Positions 10,305 to 22,278 are shown, numbered from the stretch's first letter. The stretch: DNA of 64,000 bases from Skeletonema tropicum (GCA_037178625.1 CM074132.1:3534001-3598000), one strand, 5' to 3'. Program-made: numbers and translations. Notes: generated by a model from the letters alone, not told the origin.

Positions 10305-10898
10305 CGTTGTTGAGTTGATGGATCGTTTGAAAAAGTGATTTTATGGAAGACGTAAGACATGTACCTATGGTAAGTCGAAAGAATCGGAATCTTACCGAGA
10401 GCATAAGTAGGAACCTGAACGTACGAAAGTTTGGATTCCTTCATGAACTTACTGTGGCCCACTTTCCCTTTCGTTGATGCACGATCAAATACAATAATGG
10501 CACAGCCAAAAATACTCCTCAGGTGAAGGAAGACTTGAGATCCCTTAACAACAAACACATGAGGACATGACAACTCCTACATAATTTATATTCGTATCAT
10601 CTCTGTGATCGTTTTTATGTAGCTGCACTATACTTTTCAACAAGAAGTGAGAGGATACATAAATACAGGAGCCAGCCATGCTCAACACTACAAATCCTAT
10701 CCTAATATTAAAATATTAAATTTATACATAAAATACTTCTAGTTTCTCGTGATTGCAGAGTCGTCCATCAAAGTGAAACACTTTATGGAACACTTCCTAA
10801 CACCTAACACGGATAATACAGGCCGTTTATCATCAACAATCACATCCTAAACATCAAAATCAAATTGCACAATTACGTCAATCCTTCCTTTCCTCTCT
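10305..10898. other. intergenic between paralogues 2 and 3
   Basis: AT-rich in 10680-10740. No gene or mobile element recognised. Confidence 0.5.
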
Positions 10899-11603
10899 TT
10901 ACAACAACGCAACCACTCCGGCAGCCGCACACAGAGTTGTTGCAAGAACAACAGCTGATTGACCAATCATCTTGGCACTTGAGGGTGGACCTCCTTCTGT
11001 TGCTTCAAAATTATGATCCAAATCACTGGTAGGAGGCGTCTCATCTGACATAGTAGTAAAATCAGCAGCTAGAAGAACTGTAGCCTTTTGGCTCTTAGAT
11101 CCCTTACCTCCTCCAGTTGTAATAGCTATCTTACACTCCCCTTCATATGCAACATTCACATTGGCAAGACCAGCTTTACAATCGTTCGAATATGTTTTCC
11201 CGTCCTCTCCACAGACAGGATCATATATTTCAATACAGCCCGCGGGTTCTGTAGGAGCAACGGTGGTGGTGGGCATACTCGCAGCTAAGGCAGGCATGCT
11301 CGCAGCTAAGGCAGGCATGCTCGCAGCTAAGGTAGGCATGCTCTCAGCTAAGCTAGCTGGAATGGACATACTTGCAATCGAAACGGGCATGCTGCTCGTA
11401 AGACCAAGATGCCTCCTCTCTTCACGCTCATCGGGTAGACCAAGATAGGGGTCCATAGCATCTCGTAATACTTCCCCGCGTCGAATAGAAGAAGACGAGT
11501 AGATTTTCACTTTGCGCCGGCGTTGATTCTTCGTTGTTTGCGCTGCACATGCCTCGCTCGATAATAAGAGGAGAGCGGTTGCGATGATTGTGGAGATCCC
11601 CAT
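10899..11603 (-). CDS. secreted Kazal-domain protein of the DPYxGLPDER family, member 3
   Basis: The ATG at 11603 is chosen by analogy with the paralogues; an upstream in-frame ATG (11648) would add 15 residues in front of the signal peptide. After the signal peptide (TIIATALLLLSSEACAA) come RRKVKIYSSSS and DPYLGLPDEREERR, then a short repeat array of AASMPAL/AESMPTL units, then a Kazal-type motif: C-IEIYDPVCGEDGKTYSN-DC...C, about residues 120-155. Kazal domains usually inhibit serine proteases; in diatoms such surface proteins are also met without proven inhibitor activity. The C-terminus again ends in a hydrophobic tail. About 234 residues. The Kazal domain is absent from members 1 and 2, so domain gain or loss happened after duplication. 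Confidence 0.8.
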   Translation of the reverse strand: MGISTIIATALLLLSSEACAAQTTKNQRRRKVKIYSSSSIRRGEVLRDAMDPYLGLPDEREERRHLGLTSSMPVSIASMSIPASLAESMPTLAASMPALAASMPALAASMPTTTVAPTEPAGCIEIYDPVCGEDGKTYSNDCKAGLANVNVAYEGECKIAITTGGGKGSKSQKATVLLAADFTTMSDETPPTSDLDHNFEATEGGPPSSAKMIGQSAVVLATTLCAAAGVVALL

Positions 11604-11972
11604 GGTTGTTTCGATCGTAAGAGAGATGATGTATGAAGCGCTGCACAAAAGTATGGCCTCATGTGGGTCGGGCGTGTCCAGCGCACGTACATCATCTTGC
11701 CGCCGAGCGAACTCATTTGAGGCGCCTAAATCTGCTGGTACCGCCCAAAATTGTTGATCCCGGAACGAAGTATACTAATTCCTAACGTGGTCAAGCCCCG
11801 CTTCAAAAAGTTGGACAAGGCTGATTTTCTCGTCTTTGCCGCATGCGGTATATCATTGGAAAGTGAAATGTATTGCGGATGAGACCAGCCACTTACGAGA
11901 CGAACCTGGATTCACCACATGGGAACTATCTATATTATACTATACCTTCTTCTTGTCATGATGCTCTATCTA

Positions 11973-12107
11973 GGAGGGCCAACCATGACGTACTTTAAGA
12001 TTTCCGTTAATTTGAATAGAATATATAGATATAGTGGGCCACATGAAAAAAATTAACGGAAATCTTAAAGTATGTCATGGTTGGCCCTCCAGGGGCGAAA
12101 TTATTCG
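11973..12107. repeat. inverted pair of LINE-tail-like sequences
   Basis: GGAGGGCCAACCATGACGTA... at 11973-12015 is repeated in inverse orientation at 12048-12090. The right arm (read on the minus strand from 12107) has AATAATTTCGCCCCTGGAGG and then the same GAGGGC/GACxTACTTTAA/ATTTCYGTTA order as the 3' end of the 8-kb LINE at 34891-34940. GCCCCTGGAGGGC can form a hairpin, as can GCCCCTAGAGGGC in the LINE. These look like very short elements carrying the LINE 3' tail. Confidence 0.6.
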
Positions 12108-13895
12108 AGTCCCACTATTTGCATCCAACCGCAATATGCCAAAATCCGTACCCTCAACCATGTGCGACTGCGTGCAGTGGATAAAAGGAGCCGGGTGTCC
12201 GCCCCTGCCTTGGGCTGCGGTGAAATCTGGATGCGGCTGATCTCAGGAACAGTCCTTTTGATCACCAGTGCAAGAGAGCGAGCGCGGGATGCCTGTAACA
12301 ATGCTCAACTCTGTGCTGGACTCCAGGCTAGCATAGAAGGTGCGACCCATGCCATGCTGGAAGTATTTCCAGTTCCAGAGCTGGCTGGGTGGCTGAACAT
12401 ATAGTACAGAAGGCGGCGACTAAAATCCGGAGACGGAGAAAAGAGATTGAAGAGATGGAGAAGACGGGACAGATGGAGCGAGATGGAGTTGATGATAGTG
12501 TGATGGAAAAGGTTATTCCCGATGGAGATTACGGTTCCAAATTACAACTGCACCGTGCACGAAGATAATCAATCATGCATCAGTATGGCGACGAAGCAGA
12601 GAAATTCTCTCCGAGGACAAAGCAAATTTGAAGTATCATCACTTTCGGTCGTTTGTGAATTCGAAGCAAATCCAATTTAAGTATGTCAATACGTAAGATC
12701 AACTTGCTGATGCATTTGACGAAGCCCCTTGATACTGAAACATTCATTCATTCATGTACGCAAGATGCTCATTGGATGGGAATGTCTCGCGCCACGAGGG
12801 AGTGCCACACTTCAGCCCATCTGCTGCGATGCACTTCACATAAAACCATAGCTTAATCAACCACTGATGCTTTCACGCCTCGAGCATATTCGTTATCAAT
12901 TCTTTGGTTTCAGAATCTTGCTGATGTATCTCGCCGCCTTGCAATCCTATAAGTACTTAGGTTGTCCACTCCTACCATTGCGGCAACGATCCCATCAGAC
13001 TTTGTCTGCAGTCGATCTCGAGTCACTTTATTACTGCCATGCACGCAGCACAGCTAGACTCAATCAACACACAGTTGTTCGACACAAGACACATTTCTCA
13101 CCCATGTATCTTCTGTATCGCAACGCCAATCACAACAGCACAACTTCAGAGCCAACTACCACTAGACTCAATCGCTGTCATCTTGACTGACTCATTTTCG
13201 ATGTAACCTTCGTCGACGTACAACTGTCGTGACTACTGCATCTTCACTTCCATTTCATTCCAGACATCAAAGCAGTTCTCCTCTGGCTTCACGCAGTCCC
13301 CTTACAAACTATCTTTGGCAGCGGCAGAATAACATCCCACTTCGATTTCTCGCGCTGCTTGATACACTATCTACAACCGCAACTTCAATCTTAAGCAATC
13401 CTCCCAGCGTAGCGGTCACTAGTACCATGACTCGTGAGGACAGCCATCTTGGATGCCATGATTACCATCACCCGAACAGCCTTGCATTCGATCTGCACCA
13501 TCTCATAGAACACTTGCACTTGCTCATCAATCCTGAAATCTTCCCCTCTGAATTGAGGTAGTTGTTTTCTACTCCCACACTTCGATTCAGCTCATTCAAA
13601 CATAGAGACTCCTCCTGTCCATGCTGAATTGACGTAGTTATTTCTCGCAACACTTCGATTCAGCTTGTTCAAATATTAGGACTGTTCTTCCAAGTATGTC
13701 CCCTGTCTAACCACAAACAGGAACCTCTTTTGGAACTAATATTGTATCGTCTCAAGTCATTTTATCACCGCCATGTAAACGCAACACAGCAACTTGAAAC
13801 TCTTGTAAACAGGAATCTCTCTTGAAACTAAAGATGTGTCGTCTCAAGTCATTTTCACCGCCATGAAATTACACAACACAGCAACTTGAAACGCT
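12108..13895. other. gene-free stretch with degenerate tandem repeats
   Basis: No gene recognised. From about 13722 to 13895 a unit of about 90-100 bp occurs twice in tandem; each contains an AAACAGGAAxCTCT start, TCGTCTCAAGTCATTTT, CACCGCCATG and CAACACAGCAACTTGAAAC. A weaker relative lies near 13018-13070 (CGAGTCACTTTATTACTGCCATG). A second small duplication, CACTTCGATTCAGCT, occurs near 13578 and 13650. The position directly beside the 3' side of the copia relic suggests decayed LTR sequence, but LTR ends are not found. Confidence 0.4.
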
Positions 13896-15250
13896 TCATA
13901 AGATACCTGGCTTGCCTCTTTTCACAGCAGAAACAATACGATCACGTCTCTTGAGCATAGGCTTCGCCCACCAATTGAAAGCTGGATCATCCTCGATCCC
14001 CATTGCGACCGCAAACTCCGCTACCTGCACTGGATGTGATTCCTTGAGCAAAGATATTGGCTGATAAGACGTCGTCCATCCTTCCATCTACTACATAGCT
14101 CCACTCCTGCAGTTGTGCGTCGCAAACACCTCCTTCCATTTCTAGTCACCTCCTGCTCCTCTAGTGAAAGGGCATTGTCCTTCTTTCTCCAAACAATAAT
14201 TGCTTCCAAAAGGATGTACTCATTCCCCTCGACGTCGCAATTAGCATACATTGTTGTGGCAATCATATTCGCAGTAAGTTCCGTCACTTCTCCATCTGGG
14301 AATTCTACCAAATACATTCGGCTATCATCCGTCAGATGACCAAATTCTGATCTTCTTCCAAAGGGTTCCATCTTCGTCTCGCTTTTGCCTCACTACTCTT
14401 CCCCTATCATGTCCACTACCCCTTGGTAGCATGATGGTTTCGTTCACAAACTCGTAACCCTCTTCTGGTGTTGGAATTCCGTCCAATGTAGCTTGTTCGC
14501 CGAGTAGCTGGTAAGGTGTTTCCTCTTCATCAGGTATCTTAATCTTAACCATGGGTTGTTGCTTGGGATCATCATCTTCATAGAGGTCAAACGCTGGCAT
14601 CTCTGTGTCTGGCACGTCCTCGAAGTCCTCATCCGTCGATGTTCACCTAGCTTCAGACTAATCTACTTGTCAAACAACTTTCTTGCGAGCTTCCCTTCCA
14701 CTCACTCCCGCTCAGCCTGAATTAACTCGCAAAATGTTGATCGATGCACAGCCCGTCCGTTGGACTTGAGAATCTTAGCTGTCATGGCCGGCCCCACATC
14801 AGTTGATGACCCTGACCACTTGCCCAAAATCAAGTTGTCTTCTGGAAACGGCGCAATCTCACCACGAAACATCACCCACTGATAGAACTCAAATTCACTA
14901 AACTGACTGGTATCTGCAGTCCCTCCCGTCATAAGCGTCTCTGGAACCTCACCCTCTAGATTGTAGATATTTTTCCGAGATATGTGACTATGAGTAGGTA
15001 CCTGCAGTGCAATGGCATGGTGCCACAACTTCCTTTGGTACCCTCCGCGACTGCATCTGCCTTCGAGTTCCCTTCTTCAGTTCCTTGATGGTTCTCTCAG
15101 CTGCATTGCTCTTTGGAGTGTAGGATTCTGGTTGCTTTACCCTGCGCTGTGCCTCCTGGCACTTGTTCTTACACTTCTTACCAATGTTTTCTTAACTATT
15201 TTCGGCGATCATCACTGGTGGCACTCCCACCTGATGAAATAACATTGACA
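13896..15250 (-). pseudogene. Ty1/copia retrotransposon relic (integrase to start of RT region)
   Basis: Read from right to left, several broken frames give copia Pol parts. At 15250-15030 there is an integrase core piece with PESYTPKSNAAERTIKELK, containing the Glu-side motif. At 15028-14702 the integrase C-terminal region has LEGEVPETLMTGGTADTS and PFPEDNLILGKWSG. At 14615-14325 a linker region, and at 14371-13896 FPDGEVTELTANMIATTMYAN followed by SHPVQVAEFAV and FNWWAKPMLKRRDRI, which leads into RVT_2 in diatom copia elements. Frames change at several points, and gag, protease and RT are missing. Non-functional. No LTR pair is identified. Confidence 0.75.
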
Positions 15251-15504
15251 AAGCCTCATGTACATCCCCCTCTGGATGCATTGGATAAGCCCTGGCCCAT
15301 CCCAATCTTGTCTCAAACACTTGGGCCACTTGAAGGACTCAGCACATGTGCTGAGACCCTACCTCTGCACACGTGCAGAATCCCTATGAAGAGGACTCCC
15401 ATGTGTGACAGAAGACCCTGCCTATGTAGGGTGGGGGGTGTCGTCATCTAAGTACAGCTACATACCTACTTCTACCATGGAGTTGGCGAGGCGAAAGTTC
15501 ACCC

Positions 15505-15631
15505 CGCGATCGAAGGTAAGAAGAATTCCTCAATTGTTACCCTTGAACTCGATGGTAAGAATTCTTACCCTCGAGGGTAAGAAATATTACCCTCCAAATC
15601 TTACCCTTGAGGGTAAGAATTCTTACCCTCG
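15505..15631. repeat. cluster of TTACCCT/AGGGTAA palindromes
   Basis: The heptamer occurs repeatedly in both directions. Perfect palindromes are GGTAAGAATTCTTACC (15554-15569), ACCCTCGAGGGT (15567-15578) and a 22-bp one centred at 15619/15620 (15609-15630). A 16-bp palindrome CAGCACATGTGCTGA-type lies nearby at about 15340-15356. The surroundings (15251-15972) hold no recognised gene. Confidence 0.7.
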
Positions 15632-15972
15632 AAGAATTTAGATCTAAATCTACCCTAATAGATCCGACTCACTCTGTTGCATGCAGGTCACAGGCAGTCA
15701 CAGATCGACGACCTGTCGTTCCCGCTCAAAAAAGATGAGAAGTATAAAGTTAGATGTTCTCTCTCTTTAAAATCACTAAAGAACATAAGAACCAACTTTT
15801 CTTGATACCACTCATCACCATCGGAGGCTTCTGTAGAATGGCCAAATCCTCGTATGTCATCAACGTAGGAATTGAAAGTACTGAATTCCTACCTAGATTA
15901 AGGTTAACCTCTACTTCCCGCCAACTTTCTTCCCCATCATCTTCCAAGCAACTGCTCTCCCCACAATGTCCC

Positions 15973-18262
15973 CTACTCCTTACTAATAGCTGCTTCCCCA
16001 GATTCAAATGCACGAAGAGCACTCAATCGACGCTCTACTCTGTTCTTGTGGTCGTCCTCGACTTTATTTGTTTTCCTTGGATTCGAGGCCCTTTGTGTAA
16101 CTCCTTCGATTTGTTCGTCAAGTTCAGGTATGGAGTTCATTTGGACTACTTTCGCCATTGCACTTGCTCGCACTTGTCTGCATTTGACAGTTCAAAAGCG
16201 TACACGCATGCGTTGGCCTGTCTGATGCATCAATTCTACCCAATCTTCCATTTTGTCACCCAAACCACCCTCGATGTTCTTCATTTGGTAAAGAGTATGC
16301 TTCAGCATCAAGTGAACCTTAGGTGTAACAGAGCAACCTATCTTAACATGACAGTGGACAGCTGCCTTCACATAACGGCTGTACATGCTGAAGTCATGTT
16401 CAGTTGGGTTGACTGTGCGTGCATGCGAAAAAGCACCATCCCACAATAAAAATGTAAGCTTGTAACTCGCACACAGATTCTCGATTTTGTCATCATCCCA
16501 TCCATCTTCTCGCCTGTGTTCCTTGAAAATCTTTGAGAACTCGTCAAAAATAAACGTAGCATTCCCAACCACCTTGATTATATCCTTTTCAGTCAAACTA
16601 CCGCCATGATAGCGTTGAATTTCTACGCCGACTTGCTTAAGAACCTTGTCCATCTTAGACTCAATACCATCCTTCCTTTTCCGCTGTGAACGCCACTCAG
16701 CCAGTTTCTCCTTCAACTTCGAAGCGTATTTCCTTGCTTGATTTAGCCTCTTCGTAATTGCATCTCGTTGAGTTTGAAGCGTCTTTTCTTCTGCAAGAAA
16801 TTTCGCTAACTCTGCTCTCCTATTAAGAATCTGCTTAGCAACTGCATCTGTGTCTGCGTTGTTGTTGGTAGTATTGGGGTTGGTATTATTCTCTTCAGCA
16901 TTATTCACTTCTGCGGTGGGTTCGTCATTATCATGTGCATCATCGTTATGTGCGACATTATCATCCTCCTCTGCAACAATCTCAACTCCATTATCAGCAT
17001 CTGTTACAAACATGTCAACATTATCTAGGAAGATACTAACGTCTTGTTCATTTTGTGGTTCTTGCGGCATTTCCTATTGCTCCTCTTGTAACGCTCCTAG
17101 CCTCTTCAACGCTGCCTTCCGCACTCGAATCTTTGCCTTTACTGATTTTAACTTCTTCCCATTCGCCGACGCATCAAACGCTTCCCTTTCTGCAACCAGC
17201 ATTATATTTATCGTCTGGACTATTAATCGATATCGCTTTATCGACCCAACCATCTGATTGCGCAAACGAATTATTTGTTGTTGCTTTTGGAACGCGGACC
17301 AACGATACATCATGTAAACGCTTATCTTTATACCCAATCACGCTGCAATTTTCTTTCAATGCAACAATATCAGCAAACACCTTATCAACACATTTATCAA
17401 CATACTCTGCATCAGATCTTTCTTTCAGTGCCTTGTCAAGTTCGTCGACGTCGCGCGAGAGATTTGAGTATGATGGAGTCATTTGTTTGCTGGTCGTTGC
17501 TGCATCATCACGACGTTGCTTTTTGGCTGGCGATGGTTGTGAGCACGATGAGTTTGCACTTTCCGCTGCTTCAGTTGTTGTTTTTGTAATTGCTGCTGAT
17601 GCTTTTGTTGTTGCCGCAGCCGATGTTGCTACTTCTTTTGTTGTTGTTGCCGTAGCTGATTTCATATCTGTTGTATCAATCTTGGTCAAATAATCTTCAA
17701 AGTAATTTGTTGTGTCGATGGAGTGAATTATTTGCTTCATAATAAGATTCCGACCGAGTCGAAAAAGACGCCGCTGTTCTGCTCTCAATCCTGCTGGTTT
17801 TGGGGGTTGCATTGCTCGATCATCAAACTTCAGTTGGTTAGAGAAGTTGTTGATACGAGGACGAGGATAATCCTCGTACAAGTAACTCGTTTGTGCTTTG
17901 TCTCCAATGCGTAGTAAATGACATTGAACACGCCCTTCGTTGGGAATGGTAGTCCTCATACCTGTGTACTCCACCTCTGATGCATCGAAGTACGACTCCA
18001 CAAACAATTCCCATTGCGCACCTTCATAAGTAACTTTGTTGTTTTTATCGATTTTGATGAGACCAGCGGCGAGAAGTAATGCCATATAATCAAGGCGTTC
18101 CAACCCGAAATGGTGGATTAGATCGTATACATGTTCACCGAGTGAATTGATCACAAACCAAAATGATCGGCGAGAAGTGAACTGCACAATAAATTCCGCC
18201 AACAAGCTTCTTGCCTCTTCCGACCCCTTTGCAGAGAGCATTTTTGATAGAACCGGCGGCAT
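15973..18262 (-). pseudogene. broken transposon-like protein gene (unknown repeated family)
   Basis: Part 1, 18262-17174 (ATG 18262), has an ordered N-terminal region (RSFWFVINSLGEHVYDLIHHFG, FVESYFDASEVEYTG) and a low-complexity A/T-rich linker. Part 2, 17337-16192, lies in another frame and is interrupted by TAG at 17074-17076; it has a coiled-coil stretch (about 16900-16600) and a C-terminal block with LLWDGAFSHARTVNPTEHD, VKIGCSVTPKVHLMLKH and GGLGDKMEDWVELMHQTG. TGA at 16192-16194 then stops the frame in a place where an arginine would fit (RVRF-stop-TVK), and similarity-like sequence continues to 15973. I recall such TPKxHLMLKH/GGLGDKxEDWVE blocks from multicopy ORFs of algae and invertebrates, but cannot name the family. 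At least three lesions; the element is dead here. No terminal repeats found. Confidence 0.55.
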
Positions 18263-18814
18263 CTTTGTATGGGAGCTTGTATAGTGTCTTTAGAAGATGT
18301 GGTGCAAAGATGCGGTCGTTCCGACTGTTGCTGAGTGGGTGGTAGCACTACTACGGGAGCAGCACCATGGTCAATAACTATTTTGCTAGTAGAGTTGTCG
18401 TGGGATCGCCCATTAATCGCAGAAAATGCTCAAAAAGATGGCTGTCTAAATATTTTCGTCTGTCCATCGTTTACCCGACCCTCCGGTGGTGTCATTGCAT
18501 ATTTTACTCCATATCCATAAGTAGAGTAGCTTTTACCCTTGGAGTAGCTAGTGCCAAGAGAGAAAGGAGAACTCAAAACCCAGGCCCGAGCATAATAACT
18601 GTCTCAAGCAGCTTCGCTAATATATAGAGTCCGTGCGTCAGGCCCACGTCGGCTCAAAGGTGTGTCACAGCATTTCTCTACACTGCCGGCGTTTCAATAA
18701 AAAGTACGTATTTAGTGTCTCATTCCACAAAAAGTTAGTTTACGTGTAAGCGTGAATCTCCATGGTATTGCGACTTGTAGGAGTTGTTGATGTTGCGTAG
18801 CAGATTATAAGAAC
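18263..18814. other. intergenic, no gene seen
   Basis: Lies between the transposon-like relic and the NADPH oxidase gene and should contain the promoter of the latter. No repeat with the rest of the window noticed. Confidence 0.5.
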
Positions 18815-21775
18815 ATGAAGGACATGGAAGAGGATAGAGCGGAGCAACATCAAGGTGCTGGTCACACTGTTTCCGCAGCCTCTGCCTCCGAACCCACTCA
18901 CGAGATGACTCAAATCCTAAACCGGGCTGCTCCAACTCCAACTACTCGCCGTTCTGTGTCATTTGGTTGCGATGACACGCCATCCATTGCAGAGGCGCAA
19001 GAGCCGCGAACTGTCCCCTCTACCTCTACAAGTGAGAATACAAACGCAGATGGTGAACGTGATGGTGATGTCGGTAAGTTTTGAAACACATCTCGCTGAA
19101 ATACTATTCTTGTATCGAATGTCCCCGTGCTAACCCCTGCTACTGATGTATTGTCTGCAGGCGAAGTGAAAGAGGAAGAAGACGAAGCCTCCACCGATGC
19201 CTTTGAAGAGCAACTAATTCAAGGTGGCAAGTCTCTAATTCAAGGTGGCAAGTCTCCTCGATTTAGTCAATTAGCCTCGAGTTGGCATCCGACGAATCAT
19301 ACTGCTTCTCTGGACGCAGACTCCCCTGATCTGATCTCAAATTATCCCAAAAGGATGGAAGACAACAAAAGATCAAATCTGAAGAAACAAGTAACTTCAA
19401 TTCTCAGGAGACGGGAATCTCCCAAGGAAAGATCAGCTGCAATGGGCAAGCTGAAGAGGCAAGCAACAACAATTTTCCAGAGGCGGCAGCCAAAAACTAC
19501 TTTTACCCAAGAATTAACGCAAATTGACATGGACCAGATTGATATCATTGAGGAAAAGAAGGATCCTATTTTCAAGAGCTTCCGTTGGTGGCATAGCATA
19601 TTCTTATTTAGCGCCATCAGTGTCATCGCCTGCCTATTCCAGCTACTGCTACCACCTCCTCATGGAGTAATGATGACATCGACTGAGGTAGCAGCAGTAG
19701 GCGTTGCCCCTGGATGCGAGGATGATCTAGAGCATTGCATCTGCCCCAGAGAGACGATTTGCGCCACGGATAAACTCTCCATTATCCTTCTTGCACTTGC
19801 CAGGTGCTCCGCATTCTTCGACTACCCTTTCTACATGATGCTGTTCTTAGCGAAAGCGCATAATCTCAACAACCACTTACGTCGTACGTTGTTGCGCGAA
19901 TGGGTCGACTTTGGAGATATGCACACGGTTCACAAGATCTTTGGTATTGTGGTAGGCATCGAGACTATGTCTCATTCGTTCTTCCACTTGCTGCGATGGG
20001 GATTGAACAATGAGACGAGCCTCTTGTGGCAGACTGCCACTGGTATCACTGGATTCATCGCCGCAGCTGTTACGCCTCTGATATGCTGGCCAATGGCAGT
20101 CCCATTGTTGAAGAAGAGGATCAAGTTTGAAGTGCGCAAAGGACTTCATTACCTTTCCATCGTGTGGGCAATTGCTCTCCTGTTTCATGCGCCATCAAGG
20201 ATTCCATGGCTGATTGGTACTGCGTCTGCTGTCTACGCTGTCGATCATTTATTTGGGTATTACAAGAAGAATAATTTGATCGAGACTGCCTACTTTGAAC
20301 GATACGGAGAGAATGGCGTTGCTGTGCACTTCAAGAATCCAAAGTCATGGGAGAACAGGTCACCAACATCGTTCGTACTAATAATGTGTCCATGGATCTC
20401 AAAATATCAATGGCATGCCTTTACGATGTTTCCAGAGCCATCAACAGATAATCATTCTATGCTCTGCATCAACGCTGGTGGCGATTGGACCAAGCAATTG
20501 TTTGACAAGATCAAAGCGCCGTGTATGAGACAGTTGTATGTACACGGGCCTTTGATGACCGAGTTCTCCGATACAGCTGTGAAGACGTCGAATGCTATTG
20601 CAGTAGCTTCAGGTATTGGTATTACCCCAACCATTTCCCTAATCATGAACTATGCAGGCAGGAAACGGATCAACATGATCTGGGGGGTAAGCACATCGTC
20701 GTTGCAGATGATTTTCACTTTGTTTCTTGCCATTTGGTGCATTCTAATCCGCTTTGCTTTCTTTTTCTTGCTTTTTCAGTGCCGTGACCCAGGTCTTATC
20801 GAGTTCATCCTTCAAAAAGTTGACATCGAATCAATTACGAAGAATTCATTTGTATTCATCTTCTATACAGGTAAGCGCGAGCTAGCGCTGCCCAAAGACC
20901 TCCCTGCCAATGTGTTCATCATCAGGTCGAGACCAAATCTTGAAGAAACTATTACTGGCATTATTACTGCGATTCACTCTGATGATGGCCTTCCCGAGGA
21001 GTTGTATGAGAAGCAGGAGAAGATTGCAAACGCCCCGTTCCGGAAGAGAATGATGATAGCGATTTCTCGTGTCACTCAGATTTATGACGAGGATGAAATG
21101 TTTGACTATGCTGTGAAGGAGACGGAAAAGGCTGCCAAGAAAATGGAAGACGAAGCCATTGATTTGGAATGTCGGAAGTCTTCTCGTCGTTCGATGTTTA
21201 ATCGTCGTCGTCGTTCGAGCGTCAATCGTCGTTCAAGCTTCGTAGCTCTTGAAATTCCTTTTGATCAAGTGAGCTTGGTGGGTCTTGAAGCGATGATTTC
21301 CAAGTTTCTTGGAGCCATAGGAGATTACTCCCATGAAGACATCGAAAATATTTTTCATTCCATTGACAAAAATGGATCGAATTACATTTGCAGGGAAGAG
21401 TTTAGTGCCTTTCTCAGAGTAGCCTCAACCGAGACCAACACACGATCCTCCAGAGAATTGATTTCTTCGATGGCTTTGACCGATATGGAAGTTGCTTTGT
21501 CAAATGCTATGCATAAATCGATCGCACCTGGTACAGACTTATCATCGCATCACTCGAACCACAATACCACCAGTCAACATCGTGGGTCGGTGTTTGGAGA
21601 CTCCAAGAACTCCATCGAGTATTTGAAAAATCTGATGAATGACAGCAGCGGTGAGAAGCCTCTTGAAGATTGGAGCATCTTCTATTGCGGTGGCTCAAAT
21701 GCAATCGTGAAAGATCTGAAAGACATCTCTAAGCGCTACGATATTGATCTTGCCGTGGAAAAGTTTGATTGGTGA
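18815..21775 (+). CDS. NADPH oxidase / ferric reductase-like flavocytochrome with C-terminal EF-hand
   Basis: Three exons: 18815-19073, 19161-20686, 20780-21775 (introns 87 and 93 bp with GTAAG donors and CAG acceptors), 926 residues. Residues 1-220 are low-complexity with a tandem LIQGGKS pair. The transmembrane core follows: TM1 near 225-250 (IFLFSAISVIACLFQLLLP), then segments with paired histidines (MHTVHKIFGIVVGIETMSHS, about 340-360; LLFHAPS near 430) for two b-type hemes. WHAFTMFPEPS (about 505) is the FAD-binding segment and ASGIGITPTISLI (about 570) the NAD(P)H-binding glycine motif. An EF-hand (FHSIDKNGSNYICREEFSAF, about 780-800) is inserted inside the C-terminal NADPH lobe. The end FYCGGS...AVEKFDW closes the fold. 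The enzyme should move electrons from NADPH across a membrane to O2 or Fe(III), with Ca2+ control inferred from the EF-hand. A paralogue's end lies at 2-331. Confidence 0.88.
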
Positions 21776-22278
21776 GTTACTTCAACTTCAAGTTTGAGTA
21801 ATGTGTTAGGAGTAGGAGGGCTTGTGGAGGTGAAGCATGTGTATTTAGAATGGGGATAGGGGATAGGGGTAAATAAAAATGGGTCATTTAAATTAATAGT
21901 AATAGATGTTTGTAAAGATGCTTCTTTCGACTCAGTCTCGCTCTCTCTCTCTAGAGATACCTAATACTTATCTGCCGTGATCGTGATCTGCCTGTTGAAC
22001 TTTATCGTATTGTAAAATCACGAGAATCGACCGATAGACTCGAACAGTACTTAGGCCATCGTGCAGGACTTACTTCTGAGCGTAGCACCAAGTACCTACT
22101 TCTTGCTATTGCTTAAGTACTTACAATAACATTAGACAGTTTTTTCTTTCTGTTGTGCTCTGGCCAGGCCAGAGTCACTGTGACTGCGACAGATCTATTA
22201 GCTCCGTTCCCGCCGCATTTCTTTCCATCATCCATCATCACTCGTCACCTATCACCTATCATTATTTACACCTTGACC
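21776..22278. other. intergenic
   Basis: Holds the 3' flank of the NADPH oxidase and the 5' flank of the exosome gene. A CTCTCTCTCT run is at 21939-21950. No further gene seen. Confidence 0.5.

Noticed and set aside
15505..15631. Possible CRISPR-like or telomere-like array
   Set aside because: Units alternate direction, spacing is irregular, spacers are absent, and TTACCCT is not the TTAGGG/CCCTAA telomere word.
22153..22278. Upstream extension of the exosome subunit
   Set aside because: It would need a non-ATG start; the sequence resembles a CT-rich leader and ATG 22279 is well placed.
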